NCBI RefSeq assembly: GCF_040939455.1
Contig: NC_134113.1
Coordinates: 11,952,501 to 12,016,500 of the forward strand
DNA: 64,000 nt
Origin: Microcebus murinus
Taxonomy: Eukaryota > Chordata > Mammalia > Primates > Cheirogaleidae
Reading direction: 5' to 3'
Both the position numbers and the translations under genes were made by a program. Positions 50,945 to 62,203 of this stretch are shown here, in pieces (position 1 is the first letter of the stretch; each line of letters begins with the position of its first letter). The notes below the pieces were generated by a model. It did not search any database and was not told the origin of the DNA. It was given only the letters and a program-made list of their open reading frames with translations.

Positions 50945-51440
50945 TATTGCTTCTGAACAGATTACCACAAATTTGGTGGCTTAAAACCATGTATTTATTA
51001 TCTTACAATTGTGGAGATCAGAAGTCTGAAATGGGTCTCATGGAATTAAAATCAAGGTGTTATGTTCCTTCAGGAGGCACTGAGGGATAACTCTTTCCTT
51101 GCCTTTTCTAGCTTCTAGAGACTGCCCACACTCCTTGGACTGTAGCTGCCTTCAGTTTTCAAAGCCAGCAGTAGCTGGTCAAGTCTTTCTCAGGCTGCTT
51201 TACTCTCATTCTGACTCTCCTGCTTCTGCTTTTCACTTAAAAGCACAGTACAGTGGCCACTGTGGGCCACTGCATTAGATTGGGCCCAACAGGATAATCC
51301 AGGATAATCTCCATCTCAATATTCATTAACCCAATCACATCTGCAAAATCTCTTTTGCCATGTATGGTAACATATTCACTGGTTCCAGCTTAGGACATGA
51401 ACAACTTTGGGGGAGGCATTATTCTGCCTACCAAAAGGTC
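50945..51440 (-). mobile_element. MaLR-type (MLT1-like) LTR, antisense
   Basis: AGATTACCACAAATTTGGTG, GTGGAGATCAGAAGTCTGAA, CCTTGCCTTTTCTAGCTTCT and AATCACATCTGCAAAATC are in the order of antisense MaLR LTRs. No internal coding region is present. Confidence 0.65.
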
Positions 51441-51934
51441 TGTTTATATTCAAGGAAGGAAAGAAATTCACTTACCTCTATGTTTCATATTAGAGAATCC
51501 CAAAGAACTAACAAGGCCTCCTTTTCTCTGTTACCCTAGGAAAATATTGTTTTATTTTTATATCTTTGGTGTCTTGATTAGCACTTTCTTTAGTATATAG
51601 TAAGCACCTTTTAAAATAAAACACTGTTAAAACATTTAAAAATGAAATTTTATTCCAAAATATTAAAGTCATTGTTGAGAAAATCTTACACAAACAGACA
51701 TTAATGTTAAACTTTGTCATTTACTGACTGTAAAATTTTAATGCTTATGATACATCTTCCATTCATTTGGACACATTTATTATATCACTCATGTTTCTCA
51801 ACAGATTCCAGAAAGGAAGATTATAGAAGACATTTAACAATTATATTTGAAAAAGAAAACTAGAAGGATTTTAGGACTAATGTAGTTTAATAAATAAAAT
51901 CCTGAGCTTAGATTTGCAGAGCTGAATTTCTGAT

Positions 51935-52025
51935 TTTCTCACCATTAGCTGTATATTCTTGAGTACTTCACCTCAGTTTATTTACCTTCAAAATGAAACC
52001 AATATATCTTTCCTTTCTACTTCAT
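51935..52025 (-). mobile_element. MIR-like SINE fragment, antisense
   Basis: TTGAGTACTTCACCTCAGTT and TTACCTTCAAAATGAAACC fit antisense MIR. Confidence 0.5.
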
Positions 52026-53802
52026 GGTTTTATTTAAGATGACAAGTATGTAAATTTGGATATAGGTGTGTAGATATAGGTAGATAGTTGTAATGCTAAA
52101 ATTAAAAACCTAGATATTAGTCATTATTTAATAATAATCCAACTATTAATATATAATTTATTAATTTAACCCAAGGCATAGAATTTATGACTGTGAGAAT
52201 CTGTTGGAATATAGCTTGTCATATTTCCCAGATGTGTTATAAAAACTAATCACTGTCTGTGACCTTTTTTCAAAAGTTTAACTTCCCGATTGGAGAGCTC
52301 TCCAGGATTGGAGAGCTGGCTGCTTGACTTCAGTGCTGCTGGTGTAGATGACAAGTGGTGCAATTGAATATTATTTTATATACCTCAAGGTGGCAAAGTC
52401 GCCATAATATGTTGATATAAAAAATTTGTGTGAAAATATGTTCCCATCTTTGGGAGAGTATTAACTAAAATTACCAATACTAATATTCCATTCCAAGCAA
52501 CATACATTTTAAAATTTCTGTTAACTTAGCATTGTACTTTCTAGGGTATTTGTGATACCCAGATTGTGGGTAGAGATAATCTATTGGAATCCTCCAAACA
52601 CTACCTATCCACATAGTCTTTTACAATACTGAGTAATCAGATTTTTCAAAACAATGGCATTGCCTTTATGAAACCTTTTTATTGAACAATGCATGCTATT
52701 TACCGTCTCAGTTAAGAATATGTTTCTTATATAAAGGACTACTCATGTTATTAAGCAGCAAGGCAGAACTTCAGTTAAAAATAAAGGGATTTGGGTTATC
52801 CTACTATGGAATATTTGCAAAATGCTAGAGGGACCACGAAGCTATTGGGAAATGAGGACTTTACAGAAAATCCTAAGAATTTACCACTCTGCATATATGA
52901 GTAGCTTGAGAAATTATTTTTTAAATTATAGTTGTAGAGTCGAAAGATAAGAATGAAGCACCTGGAATAAAGCTGTTGTGATACTTTATGAAATAGTCAC
53001 GTAAATATATGGTAAATCCTGCTGATGTTAGTATGGTAGTATGTGAACAGATTAGTAAAGTTAGTTAACTCCCTGATCTCCTGATTTGTCTACTTAATGA
53101 ATTAAAGCTCCATTCTATTTTGGTAGCATCTACAAGAGACAAATAAATTAATCCTAACTCATTGTAGCAGTTACATTGTTGTGTTATGTGTGGTATTCTT
53201 TTTCTTTTGGATAGTACACTACTGATGCCACTGATGTAGATACTCCCATTGCCTATTGACTGTCCTTTTTTCTCTATATATGGAAAATTACTAATACATT
53301 TAATAGCAGATGTAAACATCAACAAACATATAATTTAGGCAAATTGGGTTTAGTAATTTTCTGAAATTCAGCTGCATATTTTTACTGGAAGTGCCAATCC
53401 AGTCATTTAAAATTGGCATTGAAGAAAAATCATGATTGACTGACCACTCCTTAGTAATATTTTCATTTGCTTAGAACATGAGTGCTCACCTCTTCCACAC
53501 CCAGTACATACAGAATTGCATTTCAAGACTGTCTTGAATTATCCTGTTCCCAGTGCAATTAATAGTGATACAAGCAACAGGCACAATGGGGCTAAACTTA
53601 TTAGTCCTGGTAAAAGATCTCATGCCATAATTGAACCTGACTATCAGATTTCATGTAACAGTTACTGGGGAATAATGGATGTGGAATGTCAGAGAATAAA
53701 TTTAACTAAATCTTTTAGAATATTACATAAAGGAACATGTACATTAAATTAACAGCATGAATTGACAGAGAAAGGAAAGACATTAAAAATCGTTTGATTC
53801 TG

Positions 53803-54106
53803 GTTTTTGGTTTTTTTTCCTGAGACAAGAGTTTTGTTTTGTTGCCCAGGCTAGAGTGCAGCTGTGTCATCACAGCTCACTGCAACCTCAAACTCCTAAG
53901 CTCAATCCATTCCCCTGCCTCAGCTCCCTGAGTAGCTGGGACTTACAGGCACATACCAGTATTCCGCCTGGCTAATTTTTTCTATTTTTCCGTAAATATG
54001 GGGTCTCACTCTTGCTCAGGCTGGTCTCAAACTCCTGGCCTCAAGCAATCCTCCTGCCTAGCCCCTGGAGTGCTAGGATTACAGGTGTGAGCCACCATGC
54101 CCTGCC
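53803..54106 (-). mobile_element. Alu SINE, old
   Basis: Antisense dimer ending about 320 bases upstream of exon D. Confidence 0.88.
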
Positions 54107-54393
54107 TGTTCAGATTCTTGATGGAATAGTTTGACCTGAGTAACTCTATACCTTAATTTTGGTCTGGCCTCACATGCTTTGTTTTATTTTATTATTGTTA
54201 TATTGCTGTTAATTATTATTATCATTATTGCAGTTCTTTATTCTTTTACTGGATTTAATTTCCCTTTACAAAATATGCATGGACCAAAAATGTGACTTTG
54301 GGAGAGTATTGCTGAGTTGTTGCTGATGTCAGTTTCATACTGTGATATTTTTTTCTCTGTTTACCAAGAGATCAGTATTTCAATATAACGATG

Positions 54394-54399
54394 TGCATG
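54394..54399 (+). promoter_or_regulatory. RBFOX2: UGCAUG Fox-binding motif 29 bases upstream of exon D
   Basis: TGCATG just upstream of the C/T-rich tract of exon D. Fox proteins bound upstream of an exon generally repress it. It is one of three such motifs in 134 bases around this exon. Confidence 0.75.
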
Positions 54400-54418
54400 T
54401 TTTCCCCCCTTCTCCCGC

Positions 54419-54424
54419 TGCATG
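54419..54424 (+). promoter_or_regulatory. RBFOX2: UGCAUG motif abutting the exon D 3' splice site
   Basis: The sequence CTGCATGCAG|GGA places a Fox site immediately before the acceptor CAG. Binding here would be expected to hinder U2AF access. This agrees with published autoregulation of this exon by Fox proteins. Confidence 0.8.
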
Positions 54425-54427
54425 CAG

Positions 54428-54520
54428 GGATTCGGGTTCGTAACTTTCGAGAATAGTGCTGATGCAGACAGGGCCAGGGAGAAATTACACGGCACCGTGG
54501 TAGAGGGCCGTAAAATCGAG
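54428..54520 (+). CDS. RBFOX2: RBFOX2 coding exon D (RRM RNP1; autoregulated cassette exon)
   Basis: 93 bases, 31 codons, phase 0-0, from [12 protein letters not shown] to [15 protein letters not shown] is the RNP1 strand; its two Phe after Gly correspond to the RNA-stacking aromatics of the Fox-1 RRM, so skipping this exon removes RNA binding but keeps the frame. Skipping of this Fox exon, driven by Fox protein itself, is known to give dominant-negative proteins. The sequence supports this: TGCATG sits at -34, at -9 next to the acceptor, and inside the donor. The donor GAG|GTGCAT departs from consensus at +4 and +5, as expected for a regulated exon. The coding sequence is richer in CpG than its surroundings, and is intact. 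Confidence 0.97.
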
Positions 54521-54521
54521 G

Positions 54522-54527
54522 TGCATG
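54522..54527 (+). promoter_or_regulatory. RBFOX2: UGCAUG motif overlapping the exon D 5' splice site
   Basis: The donor is GAG|GTGCATGTC; bases +2 to +7 form TGCATG. Fox binding here would directly compete with U1 snRNA. The same bases make the donor weak. This is the clearest regulatory site in the window. Confidence 0.85.
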
Positions 54528-54611
54528 TCTTCAATAATTCAATTTCTGGTTTATATTTTTATTTCTCTTTTTTTGTATTGCCTCATTTATTTCACATTTG
54601 GAACCTTGTCT

Positions 54612-54658
54612 TTGTGTGTGTGCGCGTGCGTGCACATGTATGTGTGTTTGTATCTGTG
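54612..54658 (+). repeat. UG-rich tract downstream of exon D
   Basis: Imperfect (TG)n with GCGTGCGTG and GTATGTG units, about 90-140 bases after the exon D donor. UG-rich intronic tracts are bound by CELF proteins and TDP-43; a role here is only inferred. Confidence 0.6.
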
Positions 54659-55724
54659 TTCTTTACCTTCTTGCACTAAAATGTATAAAAGTAACACTTC
54701 TGTCTGCTTCCTCTTCCCCCATTTTTTTGTTGTTTGGGGGTTTTAATTTTGATTTTTTTGTGTGCGTATGTATGTTTGTTTTTCATTTACATTTTTCCTC
54801 CAAAATGTTCATCCTTCTGCTCTCTTGATTTTTTTCCTTTGCTTCAGTTTGTGAGTCTCTGAATTCCTATGATCAGGCATAAGCAAAACTAACTTTAAAG
54901 ATTATCCAGTTTATAACATTGTGTTCTGTAGTGAATCAAGGGGCCAGCCAATATCCTTTTTCTCTTGGGAGGCCAGTTTGCCGCTATGTGCACGTGATAA
55001 GCATGGAACAGAAGATTATAGAGGTTGTGGGGAGGGAGGAAAGAATCCAAAACTTGCATAGTTTTTAAATATATCTAATACCAAGAATTTTGACAGTTAA
55101 TTCTTAAATTTTTACAGATAAAATCCTCAAATAGAGGATTGGATGGCTGGCTGGCAAATGGACTGTGATTTTGATTAAGTCAGCCACCTGGTGTTCACCA
55201 GCCCATTTTGATAATGCACTGAGGGTTAACTGGCTCCTTTCCCCTTTCCCAATTTTTAAAAGTATTAAATATAAAAGCCACCATTTTGAGTAAGATGTCT
55301 GCATATTTTGCTTTTTTTCCCCTCCTTTCCAATGGTTTAGCATTTAGGGCCCTTCACTTGACTCACTCTTTCCATGGTAACTATACACAATGCTGGCGAT
55401 GGTGCCCGTTGGCGGTAAGTGAAACAAAAGCACTAGAGAAGAAGCTTTTAAAAATGTAATTACAAAACAATTAAATAAGAAAGAAAAAGTCCATCTGCCA
55501 TCTCACATTAACACTACAAAATGTGATTTGACTTGTTCCTCTTCCTTTTCCTTTCTCCCTTTTATTTTCAATGCTGTTGAGTAATGCCGCCTGGACTTTG
55601 GATGTACATATTGTTTTGTAGCAGTCTGAGCTGTTTGATTACTGACTTCATGGTGATTTTTTTCCCCTTGCACATCTTACTCAGAGTTACTGAACTCCAG
55701 TTTGGCTGGTTTTATTAATGCACT

Positions 55725-55926
55725 TCCTGCCCCTACTTCCTTTCTTCCTTTTTCCTCTTTCCCAAACCTCTGTTTGTAGCTCTGTTTTTTCTTTGCCCTT
55801 GCCTCTTTCCTGCCCGTTACACCCTTCCTGACTCTCTCTCTTTTCTTTTTCCCTACCTTATTGCTCTCTTTACCCAAATCCCTGCTACTGTCCCTTTCCC
55901 TGTTCTGCCTTCCCCATTCCTTCAGT
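55725..55926 (+). promoter_or_regulatory. 200-base pyrimidine-rich tract ending in CCTTCAG
   Basis: About 200 bases of mostly C and T, with TTCCTTT and TCTCTC blocks, ending CCATTCCTTCAG. It resembles a very long polypyrimidine tract with an acceptor, or a binding region for PTB-type repressors. I see no confident exon after it. Confidence 0.4.
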
Positions 55927-57318
55927 TCCATGCAGCTGTTGGTCTCTTGCTAACTGGTGGTTTCTGATTGGTTCTGGCCATTTTTCCTTTTAAGTGCTTG
56001 GTTGCATTCTGCTCCAGCAGCTAGTTTTAGCTCTTGCTTAATTCTAATCCTTATCTGTGAGAACCTGGCTCTTCACTTTTTCCCTTCTTTCCAAAATTGA
56101 TTGTTTTTTTTTTTCCTTGTATTTGTGTGTGTGTGTGTGTTTTAACTGCATGCTCTCAGTCTCATCATTGTTGTATCCCATTCTTTCTTTTTAAATGTGA
56201 AATGTTTATATTATTTGGTGGGCCAAACCAGAGTAAATGGAGTTTCAAGTTCTTTCTTCACGTAGAGGGTTATCGCTGTACAGACCTTAAAAGACATAGA
56301 AAGAAACTTTTTTAGTCCCAGTGCTACCTAACATTGGTTTTCTTATAACACAAATTTATTACTACACAACTTTAGCACAATGTAAATTCGAAGAGGCAAA
56401 GTAAGACATTTGTATTTTATAATTCTTTTTAACATTGGCATGTTTTATGACCATGCAATATAGTGTATAATCGAGTTCTATGGTGAGGCTTTACCCTCCT
56501 CGTAAGAGCTCCAGTATCTTGGCTTTGAAGCTCCATCCCTCTTTTCCTCAGCAGTGCCATCTGTGTAACACCTCCGCATCCCAGTACTGAGAATGCTTAA
56601 ATTATGCAGTTCTGTAATGAGGGTGGAGAGTACCATACAACAAAATAAACACTTTATTTTCTCAATTCTTATAAGTACCTACTTTAAAGGCCTTCTAAAA
56701 ACTTTATTTTCTAAATACACCAGCTAGCCTAGAAAATTCAGAATGGTCCTGAAGACTGTCAACATGGGAATGAATCTTAAGATCCTGTATTTGTTCTCAC
56801 CTTAGACAGTAATGTCTTAGACATTATCAAAAATGCTGAACATGAGGACAGATGAAGTTAATAGACTTATTTTATCACTTTCCCATAAATCTGTTTCATG
56901 ACTTATGTGGTAACCCTCTCTTTTATTAACGAACTTCAAAATGTATTTGCAAATACAGTTGTTTACTATTTTTTTTTCTACATTTTCCTTAGTACAGAGT
57001 CTTCTCTGTTTAAAAGATCTCCAAAGAACTTGCAAATGTATTTTTTTTTCTTTTTGGAGTACTGTGTAGTAAAGTAGCCCTAGTTTTCCATTTTGAGACC
57101 AAGAAACTGCATTTTACTCTTGTTGGCCTCATTTAATAAGCACTTTAAGTCAGATACTATGTATTAATATTTTATATTGCTGTATTAATTATTTAGATCA
57201 ATACTCTCAGAAATTTACATTTTAAACTAAGTACTGTGTTATTGGATAAGCAACTCCATGTTCCCTAATATGCTCTACTTTTTCCCTGCCTGCCCTTCTT
57301 TCTACTTGTTATTTTTAG

Positions 57319-57379
57319 GTGAATAATGCTACAGCACGAGTAATGACCAATAAGAAGATGGTCACACCATATGCAAATG
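57319..57379 (+). CDS. RBFOX2: RBFOX2 coding exon E (end of RRM)
   Basis: 61 bases: 20 codons plus one base (phase 0 in, phase 1 out). It reads VNNATARVMTNKKMVTPYAN, with Gly completed across the junction. It encodes the last strand of the RRM (KIE-VNNATARV across the exon D junction) and the start of the C-terminal region. The acceptor is TATTTTTAG and the donor is AATG|GTAAGA. Its 61-base length is shared by Fox family genes. Because its phase is asymmetric, skipping it alone would shift the frame. Confidence 0.97.
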
Positions 57380-58599
57380 GTAAGAAATTACAAATCATCT
57401 TCAGAAGAATGTCATTTATTCTCATATAAATACATGGATTTTTTATAAACTTCTAAGAATTTCTCTTTATTTCAGTCTTAAAGCAGTTTAATTTACAGTG
57501 AAGTAGTCTTTTTACCTAAGAAAATATTTTATCTTTAAAAATTAATTTTTTCCTTTAGAATTAAGCTAAATTTTTTAGTTATTAAGGTGTTATGTTCCAA
57601 GTAAAGTTTATCTCTTCTACACAGTACAAACATCCCATTTAAGGTTGCCTGTTAACCCAAATGAGTTCCCACTTGAGCACCTTCTTTTTTCCATTGCTGT
57701 AGTTCTTTGTAATATGTTAGACTTGTCCATAATGCACCTGGATGCCCATCAACTCTTACTTTTACTACCGATTCCTACTCCTCCAAGCATGGAAGGAATA
57801 AATTGGAAGAATAGTATATTTTAATCACTTTTATAATTCTGGACCCCTTGCTGTCCTTAGAAGGCCTAGAGATAACAGCTAACATAGGTGTGTGTCAATG
57901 TGTGTGTAATTTTCTCTTTAATGATTACATATTACAGTGTTAAATTTTATAAATGTTTCTTATTGAGGAGATTTTCTGTGAATAATTTGTCTTAACAAAA
58001 ACAGAACTTTTATATCAGTTTCAAATTTAATCTAGACTCAAGTTCTGTAAATGAGATGGAGTATAATTTTAATCTCTAGTCCAGCAGTAGTTTTGCAGAC
58101 TGTGTTCTACAGAACCAGCTTGGGAAAGAAAAGGGGAAACCAGTTGAGTTGGGTTCTGAGATTTCTGGCTCCACTTTAGCCGAGCAACTCCTCATTCACT
58201 GTTGTGTATTTTATGGGTCTGCTTAAGATTTTTATCTAAAATAAAAGAGGGAGTTTCTGTTGCCTTTTAAATAAGTTTGAACCCACTGTGCTAGCAGATG
58301 GCTGTATGTGCTGTAATGCCTTAAGTAGAAATGTATTAGTATTGAGTACATCTCATAAAGTCTTTCATTTTTAGCCCAGCTTTTCACATAGATGATACAA
58401 ATTTGTTAGCATAATTTGCATTTTCCCCACCTATTTTATCATAGGTGTAATCATGTGATACCACTGCTTCCCACTTTGCCTCTTGTTTTCTTATTTTCAT
58501 TGCTATTACAAAAACAAATTTCTGCAATTTCGATAAAAACCTGATGTAAAAATGGAAAGGAGAAGCAAAGACTGGCAAATTCCTTTAGATCCAAGGAAA

Positions 58600-58740
58600 A
58601 TGATGTGACAGAAAGAGCCTCGCACTAGAATTCAGAAGACAAAAATTCTACTCTAAATTTAACTCTTCATTTTACTCTGTCACAGTGGACCAATTTCTTG
58701 GTTCAGTTTTCATGTCTATAAATTGGAGAATACAAAATTT
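58600..58740 (-). mobile_element. MIR-like SINE fragment, antisense
   Basis: AAATTCTACTCTAAATTTAA, CCAATTTCTTGGTTCAGTTT and ATGTCTATAAATTGG fit antisense MIR. Confidence 0.5.
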
Positions 58741-60022
58741 TAGCTCTAGAAGGTTCTTTAGAAATCATCAAAAGTCAACCCTCTCAGCGTATTATTTAGG
58801 AAATGAAGCCCGAATAAGTACGGTACTTTACCAAGGCTGCAGATGTGGTACCTATCTTACCTTCCTCTTTGGATTTTATGAAGGTCAAATGACATTTGTG
58901 AAAATATATTGTAAATTCTAGAAAACCAAACATACTCAAAGTATTGCAAAGAGCATATCAAGGTGCATCCATTGTTTGGATTTAAAGGGAGTGCTCAGGA
59001 ATTAGTGCCATTGGTAGGAAAGAAAAAGGTTGTATTAAAAATACTATTCTAAATTAATATTCAAGCCTAATATTCAAGAAACCTCCTGTTGCTGTGTTAA
59101 AAGTCCTAAGAAGAGTATGTTGGGTGCCTTCTGGTGAATTCTTAGTCAGCATTTTCATTATGTTGGTTGAAATCACTTAATTTTTGCAGAAACAACATGC
59201 ATTATTTGTGCAATTTGCAGACATTTGACATTGCAGAATGTTTATGCTCTTATAACTCAAGTAGGATTTTAACCAAAATTTTGCCAAAATTTTATGTAGA
59301 ATAATGAGACATCACTATCACAAGCACATAAAATAATGAATGAGAGATTGGAGTGAAACAGAATAAATGGGATTTTCTCTTGAATAATGTCTTTACTTAT
59401 GGCCATTTAAATCTGGTAATTTCAATAGAATTGGCCTTTTCTTCTTTCCATTCATGTATTTATAGAGTAGCTGTGACAAAATGCTAGGAACTTAAAGTTA
59501 TATAAAAGAAATCAACAAAAGAGCCAGTCTTTCAGAATAATAATAGGGTATGTTTGCTTATTATGTAATAAATTTAATAAATACTGGTTAAAGTTTTCAT
59601 ATAGAATTCTCATTCACTGTCAATGGGTAGTAATATACTTTTCTTTTTAAAAGAATACTTGCCATATTGCTATAAATATAAAAAAAGCAATGAAGAAATA
59701 AATTTAACATTAAGCAGTATTGTTTGGAAACTCTTAAATTTATGATTGCTTAAGCTAATGTTCTATAGGTGTCTAATGTCCACTAGCTAAAAAGTTTGAT
59801 TAACTTAAATGTGTTCATTACAAAGTGAAACCTCACGAGACATACACTGAAGTTGGGAAGATATCTTGAATTTTATTATTGCATGTCTTTCCTTTTTTAC
59901 TTGGTAAATGCCAATAAAAGGGAATTTCAGAATACCAGCATGATATAATTGAATATGGAGTCAAAGATCCAGGCCACATAAGAATTCAGTCAAAAGATAC
60001 CTTTATTAAAACAACTAGAGTT

Positions 60023-60316
<294 letters not shown>

Positions 60317-60474
60317 CAAAGCCAACTAGAGTAGTAAACAGGGTTAATATAATATATAAGAAAGTACATCACAGTGTGGTACAGAATGACATATTCTGCC
60401 TTCTTTCCTTTTTCCAAACTAAGAATAGGCCATGTAGGGTAGTTCTGTGAGAGCACTAAACCAAACCTCAGGAT

Positions 60475-60600
60475 TTATTTATATTTCTTTTTTCTCCCAT
60501 CATTCCCTCTCCATCTTTCTCCCTCCTTCCCAATTTCTTTCTCTTTCACTCTCTCCCCCAACCCCTACCTCACTACTCCTGCCCGCCCCATCCCCTAGTC
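60475..60600 (+). promoter_or_regulatory. Pyrimidine-rich tract upstream of exon F
   Basis: About 125 bases dominated by CTCC, TTTCT and CCCC blocks and ending CCCCTAG. This distal tract could bind PTB or PCBP-type proteins. The real acceptor of exon F is the separate TTCCATTTCAG at 60766-60776. Confidence 0.35.
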
Positions 60601-60776
60601 CTGCTTAAAGACAATGCTATTATTACTCTCTCATATAAACCCCAAACTGGCATTCTAAAGAGAAGTTGATAATAAGCAAAAATAGACCCAGAGATGTTGA
60701 AGCCAGCTTGACATGCATAGGTCACTCCTTCTCTTCATGTAGTCTTAAATGCTCACTGTTCTTTTTTCCATTTCAG

Positions 60777-60830
60777 GTTGGAAATTAAGCCCAGTAGTTG
60801 GAGCTGTATATGGTCCTGAATTATATGCAG
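60777..60830 (+). CDS. RBFOX2: RBFOX2 coding exon F (C-terminal domain)
   Basis: 54 bases, phase 1 in and phase 1 out. With the G carried from exon E it encodes GWKLSPVVGAVYGPELYA plus one base. This short hydrophobic and aromatic segment opens the C-terminal regulatory domain. SPVVGAVYGPELYA matches RBFOX2 rather than RBFOX1. The acceptor CATTTCAG is good; the donor GCAG|GTAGTA is moderate. Because exons G and H both accept phase 1, F can splice to either G (YAASSFQ) or H (YAVPGFPY) in frame. Confidence 0.96.
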
Positions 60831-60947
60831 GTAGTATTTAAGTTAATTTTTCCATTGGTGCTAACTGTAACAGCATCTGTTGTTTTTCAATTTGCTATTC
60901 CTTTGTAATCTTTTTGCATTTTTAAATTTTTTTTGAAATGCAATCAG
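60831..60947 (+). other. RBFOX2: 117-base intron between exons F and G
   Basis: Very short for this gene. Begins GTAGTA and ends GCAATCAG. The run before the acceptor is broken by GAAATGCAAT, giving a weak 3' site. A good branch-like TGCTAAC lies at about 60859-60865, roughly 80 bases before the AG. Confidence 0.85.
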
Positions 60948-61040
60948 CATCCAGCTTTCAAGCAGATGTGTCCCTAGGCAATGATGCGGCAGTACCCTTA
61001 TCAGGAAGAGGGGGTATCAACACTTACATTCCTCTAATCA
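60948..61040 (+). CDS. RBFOX2: RBFOX2 coding exon G (93-base cassette in C-terminal domain)
   Basis: 93 bases, phase 1 in and out. It completes Ala and reads SSFQADVSLGND, continuing through AAVPLSGRGG to INTYIPLI plus one base. Its symmetric phase lets it be skipped without a frameshift, turning YAASSFQ...PLIIPGFPY into YAVPGFPY, the form seen in RBFOX1-like isoforms. It contributes a Ser/Gly-rich piece without a known fold. The acceptor is weak and the donor ATCA|GTAAGT is strong. The exon is intact. The sequence is RBFOX2-specific. Confidence 0.95.
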
Positions 61041-61401
61041 GTAAGTAGCCTATGTTGGCCTGGCATGGATTTTGACTATTGTGAGTGAGCGGTGATGTGC
61101 TAGGGGTTTTTTCCTCCTAGTATAATATGCAACTGAAAAGGAAACATTCTCAAAAGGAATAGTAAATACTATCTCAATGCCCTGTCCTGCTTAAACTGTG
61201 CTAGAATTTTCTTGACCATATATTAAGATTGTCACAAAACAAAAATAGTTGGAAAGGTAGAGGGGGTAAGAGCATATAAAGAATATTTTAGTCTGTACTT
61301 GATAATAAAACAAAAAGCCAAGTATAGTTAAGTATATTATACACATCCTCTGCAGGTCAGCCTTAGGGCCTCCAGGAGAGTATCACTTAAAAGCACTTAC
61401 A

Positions 61402-61737
61402 GTGGGGCGTGGTGGCTCATACCTGTGATCCTAGCACTCTGGGAGGCTGAGGCAGGTAGATCGCTCAAGATCGCTCTTGCTCAGAACCAGCCTGAGCAAG
61501 AGCGAGACCACATCTCTACTATAATAGAAAGAAATTAATTGGCCAACTGAAAATATATAGAAAAAATTAGCCAGGCATGGTGGCACATGCCTGTAGTCCC
61601 AGGTACTCTGGAGGCTGAGGTAGGAGGATCGCCTGAGCCCAGGAGTTTGAGGTTGCTGTGAGCTAGGCTGACACCACAGCACTTTAGCCCGGGCAACAGA
61701 GTGAGACTCTGTCTCAAAAAAGAAAAAAATAAATAAA
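61402..61737 (+). mobile_element. Alu SINE, strepsirrhine-type
   Basis: Sense dimer with the linker; flanked by AAAAGCACTTACA / AAAAGCACTTCCA. Confidence 0.92.
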
Positions 61738-62203
61738 AGCACTTCCAGTATTATTGATTATTTTTAGCTCTCTTGATATCTCTAAAGTCATTCTGACTTG
61801 AGCCATTTACTCCAGCAAGAGGTATAATTAAACAGGATTTAGTGAACATGGAACCAATGTTGTTTCTTTGTGTTTTCTAGAGGATGGCACACTTAAAATA
61901 GGCCCTTGGGAAATGGCTGCCTCTTTAAAGGATACAAGACAACAGGGGAGGAGTGGTTTCCCTCTTGCCTTCATTTCTGGATTAAAACATTTTAGATAAA
62001 AGAGTGAAATTGACTAATGAAATGTCTAAAGACTATTGTATGCCTTGGGAGGTAGGCATCCTGTAAAAATACAAAAAGAGTATTCTTTTGAGGAATATTA
62101 TATGCACATAGTAACATTTAGAAACAAGGTTAATAATTGGCCCATTAAAGAGTTTATGTCAATCTGATTTAAAGTGCTTATGGTAGTTAAAAGTCTGTCT
62201 CTT

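Larger units (their letters stand above)
43888..54427 (+). other. RBFOX2: RBFOX2 intron between exons C and D
   Basis: 10.5 kb, GTAAGC to CATGCAG. About 43.9-46.55 kb has no repeat I recognise apart from a short orphan poly-T insertion. After that come Alus at 46.56, 47.95, 49.78 and 53.8 kb, an L1 end at 48.5 kb and a MaLR-like LTR at 50.95-51.44 kb. The last 100 bases carry two Fox motifs and a short C/T tract before exon D. Confidence 0.85.
54521..57318 (+). other. RBFOX2: RBFOX2 intron between exons D and E
   Basis: 2.8 kb, T- and C-rich, with no Alu, L1 or DNA transposon that I recognise, which is unusual for this locus. It holds UG-rich tracts at 54612-54658 and 56120-56141, a long pyrimidine-rich stretch at 55725-55926 and a lone TGCATG at 56147. 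The lack of repeats suggests constraint (inference). Confidence 0.75.

Noticed and set aside
54422..54679. Frame reading through exon D into the intron
   Set aside because: Only 54428-54520 is coding; the rest is UG- and T-rich intron translated past the donor.
61431..61742. 103-codon minus-strand frame and similar 60-90 codon frames elsewhere
   Set aside because: Translations such as [10 protein letters not shown] and QPPKVLGL are the familiar products of antisense Alus, not genes.
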